A stretch of 26,075 nucleotides of DNA from an uncultured Clostridia bacterium. GTDB lineage: Bacteria; Bacillota; Clostridia; TANB77; CAG-508. This document shows, piece after piece, positions 1-6,389 of this stretch. Position 1 is the stretch's first letter; the number at the start of each line of letters is the position of its first letter. The stretch spans positions 1 to 26,075 of the forward strand of contig CAKPOC010000006.1 in NCBI GenBank assembly GCA_934169535.1, read 5' to 3'. The translations under genes were made by a program, and so were the position numbers. The notes under the pieces were generated by a model. That model was not told the origin of the DNA and did no database searches. It saw only the letters and a program-made list of their open reading frames with translations.

Positions 1-833
1 GTGAAAGTGTAAAAATAAAGGATCAATTTATAAAAAACTCATTGGATTTAGAGGAAAAAGCAAGAATTGATATCGAAGAGGATGATAAAACAATACTTTT
101 TGTAATAGATATTCCAATTACAGAAAAAGTAGATGGCGCAGAAACTTATACAACAATGCCAATTGGAATGATTGTTGTAAGAGATGAATTTTTCATAACA
201 GTGTCACTTAGAAAAAACAAGATCATAGAGGAATTTGAAAAAGGAAAAATAAAAAATTTTCAAACGTACAAGAAAACTAGATTTATATTTCAAATCCTTT
301 ATTTAAATGCGTCATATTATTTAACATATCTAAAGCAAATAAACAAAGAAACAGAAATTGCAGAATATGTACTAAAAAATTCTATGAGAAACAAAGAACT
401 TTTAAAAATGCTTAGCTTAGAGAAAGGCTTAGTATATTTTGCAACTTCGCTTAAATCCAATGAAGTTGTAATGGAAAAAACATTAAGAGGTAAAATAATT
501 AAATTATATGAAGAAGATGAGGACATGCTAGAAGATGCCATAACAGAAAATAAGCAGGCAATAGAGATGGCACAAATTTATAATAATATATTAAACGGTA
601 CAATGGACGCATATGCTTCAATAATTTCAAATAATTTAAATGGAGTAATGAAAACATTAACATCAATAACAATTATATTAGCAGTGCCAACTATGATTTC
701 AAGTTTTTGGGGAATGAATGTGCATTTACCTTTTCAAGAAAGTGAACAAGGCTTTATAATTATGATAATTCTTGCGATAATTACTACTATAGTAGTTACA
801 GCTTGGCTAAACAAGAAAAATATGCTTAAATAA
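1..833 (+). CDS. CorA-family divalent cation transporter, 5' end outside the window
   Basis: This is the C-terminal part of a CorA-type Mg2+ (or Co2+/Ni2+) channel of the cytoplasmic membrane. The frame is open to the left window edge, so the TTG at 42 is probably internal and the true start lies upstream. About 277 residues are visible; family members usually have about 300-320, so only a few dozen are missing. Seen: an acidic, helix-rich cytoplasmic region, then two C-terminal membrane segments. The first ends in the diagnostic Gly-Met-Asn (GMN) motif at 711-719, in the context FWGMNVHLPF; the second is GFIIMIILAIITTIVV. The protein ends in a short basic tail, as in the family. No clear terminator follows; the next gene begins 75 bases downstream. 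Family assignment is firm from the GMN signature and topology; the transported ion is not determined by the sequence. Confidence 0.9.
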   Translation, partial: ESVKIKDQFIKNSLDLEEKARIDIEEDDKTILFVIDIPITEKVDGAETYTTMPIGMIVVRDEFFITVSLRKNKIIEEFEKGKIKNFQTYKKTRFIFQILYLNASYYLTYLKQINKETEIAEYVLKNSMRNKELLKMLSLEKGLVYFATSLKSNEVVMEKTLRGKIIKLYEEDEDMLEDAITENKQAIEMAQIYNNILNGTMDAYASIISNNLNGVMKTLTSITIILAVPTMISSFWGMNVHLPFQESEQGFIIMIILAIITTIVVTAWLNKKNMLK

Positions 834-908
834 TTATATAAAACTATTGATAAAATTAAAAATTTTTAGTAAACTACTATTATAAAAAATATTCCAAGGA
901 GAGAATAT

Positions 909-1274
909 ATGAAAGAAACAGAAGAAATAAAAGAAAATATATTAGAGTTTTATTCAAAAGAAGACGCAAAAGAATTTGAAACTTTAGCAAAAGGCAGAAA
1001 ATTTTGCAAAAGAGGTCAAAGAATTAAAGATATATGCAAAGAAGAGATTGCAAGAAAAGATTATAATAAGTTAGGATTATTGTCAAAAATATTTCATAAA
1101 AAAGAATTTAAAAGGAAAAAAGAATTCTTATTGGAAAATAGACTAACATCAAATGTTAGAGTGATTGCAATGTATTTGCTAAACCAAGATGAAAATATAA
1201 ATGTAGAACAACTTGAAGAAAAAACCAAAGAATTCATATTAAAAAAAGTAGAGGAATATAAAGCTAAGGAGTAA
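909..1274 (+). CDS. Hypothetical basic, charged protein (121 aa)
   Basis: I do not recognise this family. The protein is small, soluble-looking, very rich in Lys and Glu, and predicted mostly helical, with no signal peptide or membrane segment. It has two Cys, both in the first half (in RKFCKRGQ and KDICKEE), too far apart and too few for an ordinary zinc finger. Its middle is strongly basic (KIFHKKEFKRKKEF), which could suit nucleic-acid or ribosome contact, but that is inference. The start is supported by AAGGAGAG a few bases before the ATG. Its stop codon overlaps the ribosome site (AAGGAG, 1266-1271) of the RNHCP gene, whose ATG is 2 bases beyond the stop, so the two are probably translated together. 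Function unknown. Confidence 0.75.
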   Translation: MKETEEIKENILEFYSKEDAKEFETLAKGRKFCKRGQRIKDICKEEIARKDYNKLGLLSKIFHKKEFKRKKEFLLENRLTSNVRVIAMYLLNQDENINVEQLEEKTKEFILKKVEEYKAKE

Positions 1275-1276
1275 AT

Positions 1277-1591
1277 ATGGCAGGAAATTTTACTAAAATA
1301 GATGAAGAATTTATATGTGAAAATTGTGGCAAAAAAGTATCAAAATTAGGATACACTTGCAGAAATCACTGTCCATATTGCTTATATTCAAAACATGTGG
1401 ACATAAACCCAGGAGACAGGTTAGAAGCTTGCCATGGAGCATTGGAACCGGTAGGCGTAGAAATAGATAGCAAAAAAGGATATGTAATAGTATTTAAATG
1501 TAAAAAATGTGGAAAAATCAGAAGAAACAAAGCTGCCAAAGACGATAACATGGATCTTATAATAAAACTTTCAGCAGAACATAATTATTAA
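1277..1591 (+). CDS. RNHCP domain zinc-ribbon protein
   Basis: A 104-residue protein of the RNHCP family, named for its invariant motif, which is visible here as CRNHCPYC. Two Cys knuckle sets are seen: CENCG near residue 14 with CRNHCPYC near residue 28, and CKKCG near residue 75 followed by RRNKAAKDDN. Conserved core residues such as HVDINPGDR and CHGALEPVGV lie between them. The arrangement suggests a compact zinc-binding fold. The molecular function of the family is not established; a role in RNA or translation is often guessed from such small ribbons but is not shown. Translation is probably coupled to the preceding unknown gene, with only 2 bases between stop and start. Transcription ends at the hairpin that follows at once. 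Confidence 0.9.
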   Translation: MAGNFTKIDEEFICENCGKKVSKLGYTCRNHCPYCLYSKHVDINPGDRLEACHGALEPVGVEIDSKKGYVIVFKCKKCGKIRRNKAAKDDNMDLIIKLSAEHNY

Positions 1592-1597
1592 TAAAAA

Positions 1598-1648
1598 GGG
1601 GTAATTATATATTTGTGCAAATGCACAAAACATATAATTACCTTTATA
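1598..1648. terminator. Bidirectional intrinsic terminator between RNHCP gene and U32 peptidase gene
   Basis: A long hairpin: GGTAATTATAT (1600-1610) pairs with ATATAATTACC (1632-1642), and TTTGTGC (1612-1618) pairs with GCACAAA (1623-1629) around an AAAT loop, with a small internal bulge. It is followed by a T-rich run on the plus strand and by CCCCTTTTTATT on the minus strand. It therefore can end both convergent units. Confidence 0.85.
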
Positions 1649-1651
1649 TTT

Positions 1652-4084
1652 TTATATTTCTCTATTTATATTTCCGTTTGTATATTCCTTGCCAGAAAGT
1701 TTTTGACCAGTCCTTACAGTTTTTATAATTTCATTAATTTTATCAATTGTTTCATCTAAAATATTAATTCTAATAGAATCAACATTGAAATTAGTTGTTT
1801 CAAAAGACGTAATTTTGCTATTGTAAATAGAGGTAACAGTTTGAATATTATCTGGAACCAGCCTAAATAATAAGCCTAAACGATCTTTTAAATAAAATTC
1901 AGAATTGTTTTTACATTTTGCTTTGCATTCGGGATAACATTTGTTGCTTTTGCCAAGTAAACAGTAAGATGTATTCATAAGTACAGACCTTCCATAGCAA
2001 ATTAGTTCTTTTTTAGCAGGAATGTTATTGCAAAGAGAATATAACATTTGGCTATTAAGCTCAACAGAAGGAGTGATTGTAGTAACTCCAAGCTTTATAA
2101 GCTCAATTGCAGTTCTTGTATTAAATACATTCATTGTATAATTTGCAACAATATCAAAGTTGCCACCAAGGTATTTTTCAAGAATTTCGATGTTAGAAAT
2201 ATTGCTTACAACAAAGCCTTTTACATTAAAATGGTCTACAATGTTTTTCAAATTATTTAAAAGTAAATTTTTAAAATTAGCTTTTAAAATTGTTGGCATA
2301 TATACATAAAGCGAAAATTTTTGAGAAAGCATATGTAATATTTCCGAATATTTAGAAATAGCAAAATATTTTAATGGAATATATATATTATCAAATCCAA
2401 TTAAGTTTGAATAATCAAAATTTGCGTTAATTTGTTCTAATAAAACACTTATTTTTCTATCTTCTATTTTTGTAGGAACCAGGTTAAGATTAATCGAAGA
2501 TTCGGAAAGTGAAACTTGCTTTCTATTTTCTAAAAAACTAGACATTACAGCATCTTCTAACTGTGAAATTACAGTTCTTCTAAGATTATTTAGTTCAGAG
2601 ATAGAAGAAATGTGCAGATTATCACCAAGATTAACGTTTATGCGATCAATTTTAAAAGGAGTAGAGCCAAGCTTATTAAACTGAGATGTTACACGCTCTT
2701 TTGTAATTGGTGAATTTGTAGCAGCGTCTGGAACTATATCAGATTTTACACAAACTGTAATATTATTGTAAAAAGGAGGAATGTTTGCAGTAGCAGTAAG
2801 AACTATTGGCTCATCTTTTTCTATATTAGCAAAAAGATTAATTGGAATTTTCTTAAGCTCAGTATTTTCTTTGTAAGTTTTCATACAATTTTCGATAAGC
2901 TGCTTAGAAGAAAGCTTATAAACTTTTGCACCGACTTTAATATTTCCTTTCATTCTGCCAAGAGTGACTATTTGACCAGGGGTGCAAGTTTTAAAATTAG
3001 TATTTTTTATCATAAGCTCAGAAACTGTGTAAGAGCCTGTTTCACCTTCAATTGAAATTGTATCACCCACTGAAAGCTCCTCATTAAGTTTTAATGTTAT
3101 GTGTCCATTTGAAGGATTATAATTTGAAAGATTTCCTAAGTATAATCCCATATTATTTGATTTTTCGGGAAATATTAAATTTTTATTTGCTTCAGATTTT
3201 AAATGACCTGACGAAAATCCACCACGATTAAAAACTTGTGCTAAATCGTGTTTATCATTTTCATCAATTTCAAAGTTTTCGCCTGAGCAAGCTAAATCAA
3301 TGTACTTTCTATAAATTTTTGTAACTGTTGCAACATAATCTGGAGTTTTCATACGTCCTTCTATTTTAAAAGAATTTATACCAAGCTTTATAAGATTAGG
3401 AAGAAGCTCCAGCGAAGATAAATCCCTTGGACTTAAAAGATAGCCATTATCTATTTTTTTGTCATTTTCTAAAAGTTCATAAGGAAGTCTACAAGGCTGA
3501 GCACATTTTCCACGATTTCCGGAACGTCCACCTACCAAACTAGAAAATAAACATTGCCCAGAATATGAAATGCAAAGTGCACCATGAATGAAGATTTCAA
3601 GGTCAACGCTACAATTTTTTCTAATGTATTCTATTTCTGAAAGAGAAACTTCTCTAGATAAAACAACGCGTGAAAAGCCTAGCTTTTGTAACTCTAAAAC
3701 ACCCTCTAGGTTATGAACAGACATTTGAGTACTTGCATGAACTTCTAGGTTTGGAAAATTGTTTATAAGGTATTTTGCTAAGCCTAAATCTTGAACAATA
3801 ATTGCATCAATTCCAAATTCATAAGCATTTTTTGCAAGCTCTATAGCGTCTGAAAATTCACTATCTGTTAAAAGTGTATTAAGTGTTAAATTTGTTTTTA
3901 CATTTCTTATTTTACAATATCTAATTGCTTCTTTTAGTTCAGCTAAATCAAAGTTTTTGGCGTTTGCTCTAGCACTAAATAAATTTGCACCAAAATAAAT
4001 GCAGTCAGCTCCATTTTGAACACCTGCACGAACACAGTCAAAATCACCAGCTGGAACTAAAAGTTCTGGTTTTAGTATTTCCAT
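1652..4084 (-). CDS. U32 family peptidase, long form (RlhA/YdcP-like with C-terminal extension)
   Basis: An 810-residue U32 (collagenase-type) peptidase homologue. Residues 6-100 hold the usual start of the fold (PELLVPAGD..., GADCIYFGA). The family signature EIFIHGALC...GQC...S is at about 163-181. Four Cys at 171, 178, 194 and 198 match the set that binds an iron-sulfur cluster in characterised U32 proteins. A second Cys group (CLLG...CYPECKAKC) lies near the C-terminus. In E. coli the closest characterised members, RlhA and TrhP, act in hydroxylation of 23S rRNA or tRNA rather than as proteases, so an RNA-modification role is as likely as proteolysis. The long middle and C-terminal region fits the Clostridia-type DUF3656-containing architecture. 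The ATG at 4084 is preceded by AAGGAG. It is a single-gene unit, divergent from the Cys-rich small protein. Confidence 0.88.
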   Translation of the reverse strand: MEILKPELLVPAGDFDCVRAGVQNGADCIYFGANLFSARANAKNFDLAELKEAIRYCKIRNVKTNLTLNTLLTDSEFSDAIELAKNAYEFGIDAIIVQDLGLAKYLINNFPNLEVHASTQMSVHNLEGVLELQKLGFSRVVLSREVSLSEIEYIRKNCSVDLEIFIHGALCISYSGQCLFSSLVGGRSGNRGKCAQPCRLPYELLENDKKIDNGYLLSPRDLSSLELLPNLIKLGINSFKIEGRMKTPDYVATVTKIYRKYIDLACSGENFEIDENDKHDLAQVFNRGGFSSGHLKSEANKNLIFPEKSNNMGLYLGNLSNYNPSNGHITLKLNEELSVGDTISIEGETGSYTVSELMIKNTNFKTCTPGQIVTLGRMKGNIKVGAKVYKLSSKQLIENCMKTYKENTELKKIPINLFANIEKDEPIVLTATANIPPFYNNITVCVKSDIVPDAATNSPITKERVTSQFNKLGSTPFKIDRINVNLGDNLHISSISELNNLRRTVISQLEDAVMSSFLENRKQVSLSESSINLNLVPTKIEDRKISVLLEQINANFDYSNLIGFDNIYIPLKYFAISKYSEILHMLSQKFSLYVYMPTILKANFKNLLLNNLKNIVDHFNVKGFVVSNISNIEILEKYLGGNFDIVANYTMNVFNTRTAIELIKLGVTTITPSVELNSQMLYSLCNNIPAKKELICYGRSVLMNTSYCLLGKSNKCYPECKAKCKNNSEFYLKDRLGLLFRLVPDNIQTVTSIYNSKITSFETTNFNVDSIRINILDETIDKINEIIKTVRTGQKLSGKEYTNGNINREI

Positions 4085-4117
4085 AATTAAGCTCCTTAAA
4101 TTTATTATCTAATAACT

Positions 4118-4123
4118 ATTGTA
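4118..4123 (-). promoter_or_regulatory. Candidate extended -10 element for the U32 peptidase gene
   Basis: On the minus strand the sequence reads TGT-TACAAT, a TGn-extended -10 box, 33 bases upstream of the ATG. No good -35 box lies 16-18 bases upstream, so this depends on the extended -10 only. Confidence 0.35.
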
Positions 4124-4151
4124 ACACATTTTTATGAATTTTCATACTATA
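4123..4151 (+). promoter_or_regulatory. Possible sporulation sigma-K-like promoter before the Cys/Gly-rich gene
   Basis: CATACTATA (4143-4151) matches the sigma-K -10 pattern CATAnnnTA, and AAC (4123-4125) lies 17 bases upstream where the short -35 AC element is expected. The same stretch also holds an ordinary TATAAT (4150-4155) with no well-spaced -35. It sits inside an imperfect palindrome (4141-4160). Motif match only; a vegetative promoter is not excluded. Confidence 0.35.
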
Positions 4152-4186
4152 TAATATGAAACTTTAAAGAAAGGAAAGTGAGATAC

Positions 4187-4378
4187 ATGCAAGACGATAA
4201 TAGAGGAAACTGCGTAGGATATTCAGAAGGACCAATGGAAAGAGGCGGCTGCGGTGGAGGCTGTGGCTGTGGCGGAAATGGTGGTTCAAACAGCTGCTGT
4301 GGAAATAGTGGAATACTATTTTTTATAATAATTTTCTTATTACTATTTACCAACAACGGAAATGGTTTTGGATTTTAA
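4187..4378 (+). CDS. Small Cys/Gly-rich protein with C-terminal membrane segment
   Basis: A 63-residue protein that I cannot place in a named family. Seen: a short polar N-terminus; a Gly/Cys-rich middle (residues 20-40, for example GGCGGGCGCGG, followed by a CC pair; six Cys in all); a very hydrophobic stretch ILFFIIIFLLLF (43-54); and an Asn/Gly tail ending GFGF. I chose the ATG at 4187, which is 10 bases after AAGGAA (4171-4176); the GTG at 4178 is almost on top of that site. The Cys/Gly middle is clearly richer in G+C than its surroundings. Composition resembles small cysteine-rich or glycine-rich spore surface and coat-associated proteins of Firmicutes, and the upstream CATACTATA fits late mother-cell expression, but both points are inference. 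It is a one-gene unit with its own terminator. Confidence 0.7.
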   Translation: MQDDNRGNCVGYSEGPMERGGCGGGCGCGGNGGSNSCCGNSGILFFIIIFLLLFTNNGNGFGF

Positions 4379-4394
4379 TAGTTACAACACATAA

Positions 4395-4434
4395 TAAAAA
4401 GTGGAGAAGCTGTGAATGGCTCCCACTTTTTTTT
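4395..4434 (+). terminator. Intrinsic terminator after the Cys/Gly-rich gene
   Basis: AAAAAGTGG...AGC pairs with GCT...CCACTTTTT around a short loop, and a run of eight T follows (4427-4434). Confidence 0.85.
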
Positions 4435-4443
4435 AGTTAAATA

Positions 4444-4472
4444 TTGCTTTTTAGAAATTTATATAATATAAT
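4444..4472 (+). promoter_or_regulatory. Sigma-A promoter of tRNA-Thr
   Basis: TTGCTT (4444-4449), 17 bases, TATAAT (4467-4472), ending 9 bases before the tRNA. A second overlapping TATAAT lies at 4462-4467. Confidence 0.75.
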
Positions 4473-4481
4473 TTGGGAAAT

Positions 4482-4557
4482 GCCACCGTAGCTTAGTAGG
4501 TAGAGCACCGGATTCGTAACCCGGAGGTCACAAGTTCAATTCTTGCCGGTGGCTCCA
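4482..4557 (+). tRNA. tRNA-Thr (anticodon CGT)
   Basis: A full 76-base cloverleaf with encoded CCA. Acceptor GCCACCG (4482-4488) pairs with CGGTGGC (4547-4553); the D arm is GCTTAGTAGGTAGAGC; the anticodon loop TTCGTAA has CGT at 4515-4517, reading ACG (Thr); the variable loop is AGGTC; the T loop is TTCAATT. Two A-C oppositions are seen, one closing the anticodon loop and one at the outer pair of the T stem. The rest pairs well and the promoter is good, so it is probably functional. No terminator separates it from the next gene. Confidence 0.93.
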
Positions 4558-4573
4558 AAAACTGATAAACCTC

Positions 4574-4602
4574 TTGAAAAATATACAAAAAAGTGCTATA
4601 AT
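4574..4602 (+). promoter_or_regulatory. Strong sigma-A promoter for the DUF4097-like gene
   Basis: TTGAAA (4574-4579), 17 bases, TATAAT (4597-4602), preceded by TGC (4594-4596), which makes an extended -10. Transcription should start near 4609. Confidence 0.8.
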
Positions 4603-4609
4603 AAGGCAG

Positions 4610-4626
4610 TACAGAAATTTTCTGTA
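4610..4626 (+). promoter_or_regulatory. Palindrome at the predicted transcription start (candidate operator)
   Basis: TACAGAAATTTTCTGTA is an inverted repeat with 8-bp arms around one central base. It begins within a base or two of the predicted transcription start of the DUF4097-like gene, where a bound repressor would block initiation. It could also form a small 5'-end RNA hairpin. The regulator is unknown. Confidence 0.4.
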
Positions 4627-4667
4627 TGTGTCAAATAATAATTATTATTTTACAGGAGGAAAAAATC

Positions 4668-5324
4668 ATGGAAATTATTAATGACGAAACAAAGCGGTTG
4701 CAGGAAAATGATGTAACCAACATTTACATTCATTGTAGTAATGCACAAGTAAATGTTTTTTCAAATCCTGAATTAAGTGAGCTAGAAGTAGCAAGCCAAT
4801 TTTGCAAAGTAGAAGTAATAGCAGAAGATGGTGAAATTGTTATTTCAGAGCAGAATTTAACAGAAGGGGCTGAAAATGTGCTGGAAATTGAATTGCCAAT
4901 TAATAAAAAAATTAAATCACTTTTTTGCACAACTGAAAATGGCAATGTTTCAATTAAAGATTGCAACATTGAAAAAATTAAGGTTAAAACCGAAAATGGA
5001 GCAATTGCTATTGAATCTAAATTTAAAATGTTAGAAACCAATACAAGAAAAGGAAAAACTGTGGTTGCTTCAAAAAATTCCGAGGATTCCGAGATTGAAC
5101 TTAGAAGCGAGTCTGGGAATATTAACTTAACTATGCAAGATGTAAAATTTTATGATGTATCCATTAAAAACAATTATGGTGACACATATATTGAGCATTC
5201 TACAAAAACAGTAGTTAAAAAGAATTTAAAAAAGGATATTAAAATTAAACCCAATAATGCAAACAAAGTATATGAAGTTAAAGGTAAAATTAGAACTAAT
5301 AGCGGAACAATTCTAATTCACTAA
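4668..5324 (+). CDS. DUF4097-like beta-repeat protein
   Basis: A 218-residue protein made of repeated short beta strands with turns of the type T/S-E-N/S-G: TENGNVSI, TENGAIAI, SESGNINL, NNYGDTYI and TNSGTILI. This pattern is typical of DUF4097 ('putative adhesin') domains, which fold as a beta-solenoid and often accompany envelope-stress systems of the LiaF/YvlB type. Here there is no signal peptide or membrane segment, so it is predicted to be cytosolic or to dock on a partner. The ATG at 4668 is 8 bases after a perfect AGGAGG (4654-4659); an upstream in-frame GTG at 4626 has no such site and lies in the leader. It is a single-gene unit with its own strong promoter, a palindrome at +1 and a terminator. 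Family call moderate, function unknown. Confidence 0.7.
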   Translation: MEIINDETKRLQENDVTNIYIHCSNAQVNVFSNPELSELEVASQFCKVEVIAEDGEIVISEQNLTEGAENVLEIELPINKKIKSLFCTTENGNVSIKDCNIEKIKVKTENGAIAIESKFKMLETNTRKGKTVVASKNSEDSEIELRSESGNINLTMQDVKFYDVSIKNNYGDTYIEHSTKTVVKKNLKKDIKIKPNNANKVYEVKGKIRTNSGTILIH

Positions 5325-5342
5325 AACAAAAATGATTTTTAT

Positions 5343-5375
5343 TGAGCTTTCTTTATAAGGAAAGCTCATTTTTTT
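5343..5375 (+). terminator. Intrinsic terminator after the DUF4097-like gene
   Basis: TGAGCTTTC (5343-5351) pairs with GAAAGCTCA (5360-5368) around an 8-base loop, followed by seven T. Confidence 0.9.
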
Positions 5376-5384
5376 GTTAAATAC

Positions 5385-5413
5385 TTGTAAAAAAACGTAC
5401 TTTGTGGTAAATT
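5385..5413 (+). promoter_or_regulatory. Candidate promoter for ftsY
   Basis: TTGTAA (5385-5390), 17 bases, TAAATT (5408-5413) preceded by TGG. The -10 box is imperfect, but position and spacing fit, and a terminator lies just upstream. Confidence 0.4.
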
Positions 5414-5468
5414 ATATTATAGGTTATAGGAACCTAAAAAACCTAAATATAAATAATTAAAGGTAGTT

Positions 5469-6374
5469 ATGGGATTTTTTGAAAAATTAAAAAATGGATT
5501 AAATAAAACAAAAACATCATTTGATGAAAAAATGAATAATGTTTTTAGTAATTTTAGAAAAGTAGATGAAGAACTTTTAGATGAGCTAGAGGAAGCCTTA
5601 ATCATGTCAGATGTAGGTGCAGAAACTTCTGAGAAAATAATAGAGAAACTAAAACAAAAAGCAAAAAAGCAAAATATTAAAGATGGAGAAGAATTAAAAG
5701 AACTTTTAAGAGAAGAAATAAAAGAAATTCTTGATGAAACTGACAGCACATTAAAGCTTGAAACAAAGCCAGCTGTAATTTTAGTAGTTGGAGTAAACGG
5801 AGTTGGCAAAACAACATCAATAGGAAAAATTGCAAATAGACTAAAAAATGATGGAAAAAAAGTGGTCGTTGCAGCAGCAGATACTTTTAGAGCAGCAGCA
5901 GTAGAACAGCTAGAAGTGTGGGCAAAAAGAAGCGGATGTGACATTGTAAAAAAACAAGAAGGAATAGACCCTGCATCTGTTGTATATGATGCGATAAAGG
6001 TATGCAAAGAAAACGGAGCAGATGTTCTTATATGTGATACTGCAGGAAGACTTCACAACAAAAAATATTTAATGGATGAGCTTATAAAAATTAAAAAAGT
6101 AATAGATAAAGAACTTCCAGAAGCATCTCAAGAAGTTTTAATGGTTCTTGATGCAACAACTGGTCAAAATGCGATATCACAAGTTCAAGCATTTAAGGAA
6201 GCTGTAAATATAACAGGAATTGTTCTTACAAAATTAGATGGAACTGCAAAAGGTGGAGCAGTTATTGGAATTGTAAATGAAAACAAAGTTCCAATAAAGT
6301 TTATTGGCGTTGGAGAACAAATAGACGATATGGAAAAATTCAGTAGTGATGATTTTGTAAAAGCTTTAATATAA
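5469..6374 (+). CDS. ftsY: Signal recognition particle receptor FtsY
   Basis: The SRP-dependent docking GTPase that brings ribosomes making membrane proteins to SecYEG, acting with Ffh at the cytoplasmic face of the membrane. Its 301 residues hold an N domain (about 1-95, helical and charged) and the NG-type GTPase: G1 GVNGVGKTT at 108-116, DTFRAAA at 138-144, G3 DTAGR at 190-194, G4 TKLDG at 254-258, and the closing GVGEQIDDMEKF. The long acidic A domain of the E. coli protein is absent, as usual in Gram-positive bacteria; the N-terminal MGFFEKLKNGL is the likely membrane-contacting amphipathic helix. The ATG follows AAAGG. A UPF0182 membrane protein gene starts 15 bases downstream, so they form one unit. 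Assignment is firm. Confidence 0.97.
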   Translation: MGFFEKLKNGLNKTKTSFDEKMNNVFSNFRKVDEELLDELEEALIMSDVGAETSEKIIEKLKQKAKKQNIKDGEELKELLREEIKEILDETDSTLKLETKPAVILVVGVNGVGKTTSIGKIANRLKNDGKKVVVAAADTFRAAAVEQLEVWAKRSGCDIVKKQEGIDPASVVYDAIKVCKENGADVLICDTAGRLHNKKYLMDELIKIKKVIDKELPEASQEVLMVLDATTGQNAISQVQAFKEAVNITGIVLTKLDGTAKGGAVIGIVNENKVPIKFIGVGEQIDDMEKFSSDDFVKALI

Positions 6375-6389
6375 GGAGGATTAACATAA

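Noticed and set aside
841..883. TTGATA-N17-TAAACT before the unknown gene at 909
   Set aside because: The -10 box is poor, and the region is so A+T-rich that such matches arise by chance; transcription from the upstream gene is equally possible.
4178..4186. GTG start for the Cys/Gly-rich protein
   Set aside because: Only 1 base separates it from AAGGAA; the ATG at 4187 has proper spacing.
5421..5435. AGGTT...AACCT repeat in the ftsY leader
   Set aside because: Only 5 bp with a 5-base loop, no conserved riboswitch or T-box features; not enough to call.
5417..6007. Long open frame antisense to ftsY
   Set aside because: Ser/Phe-rich translation typical of the reverse of a Lys/Glu-rich gene; no ribosome site or family resemblance.
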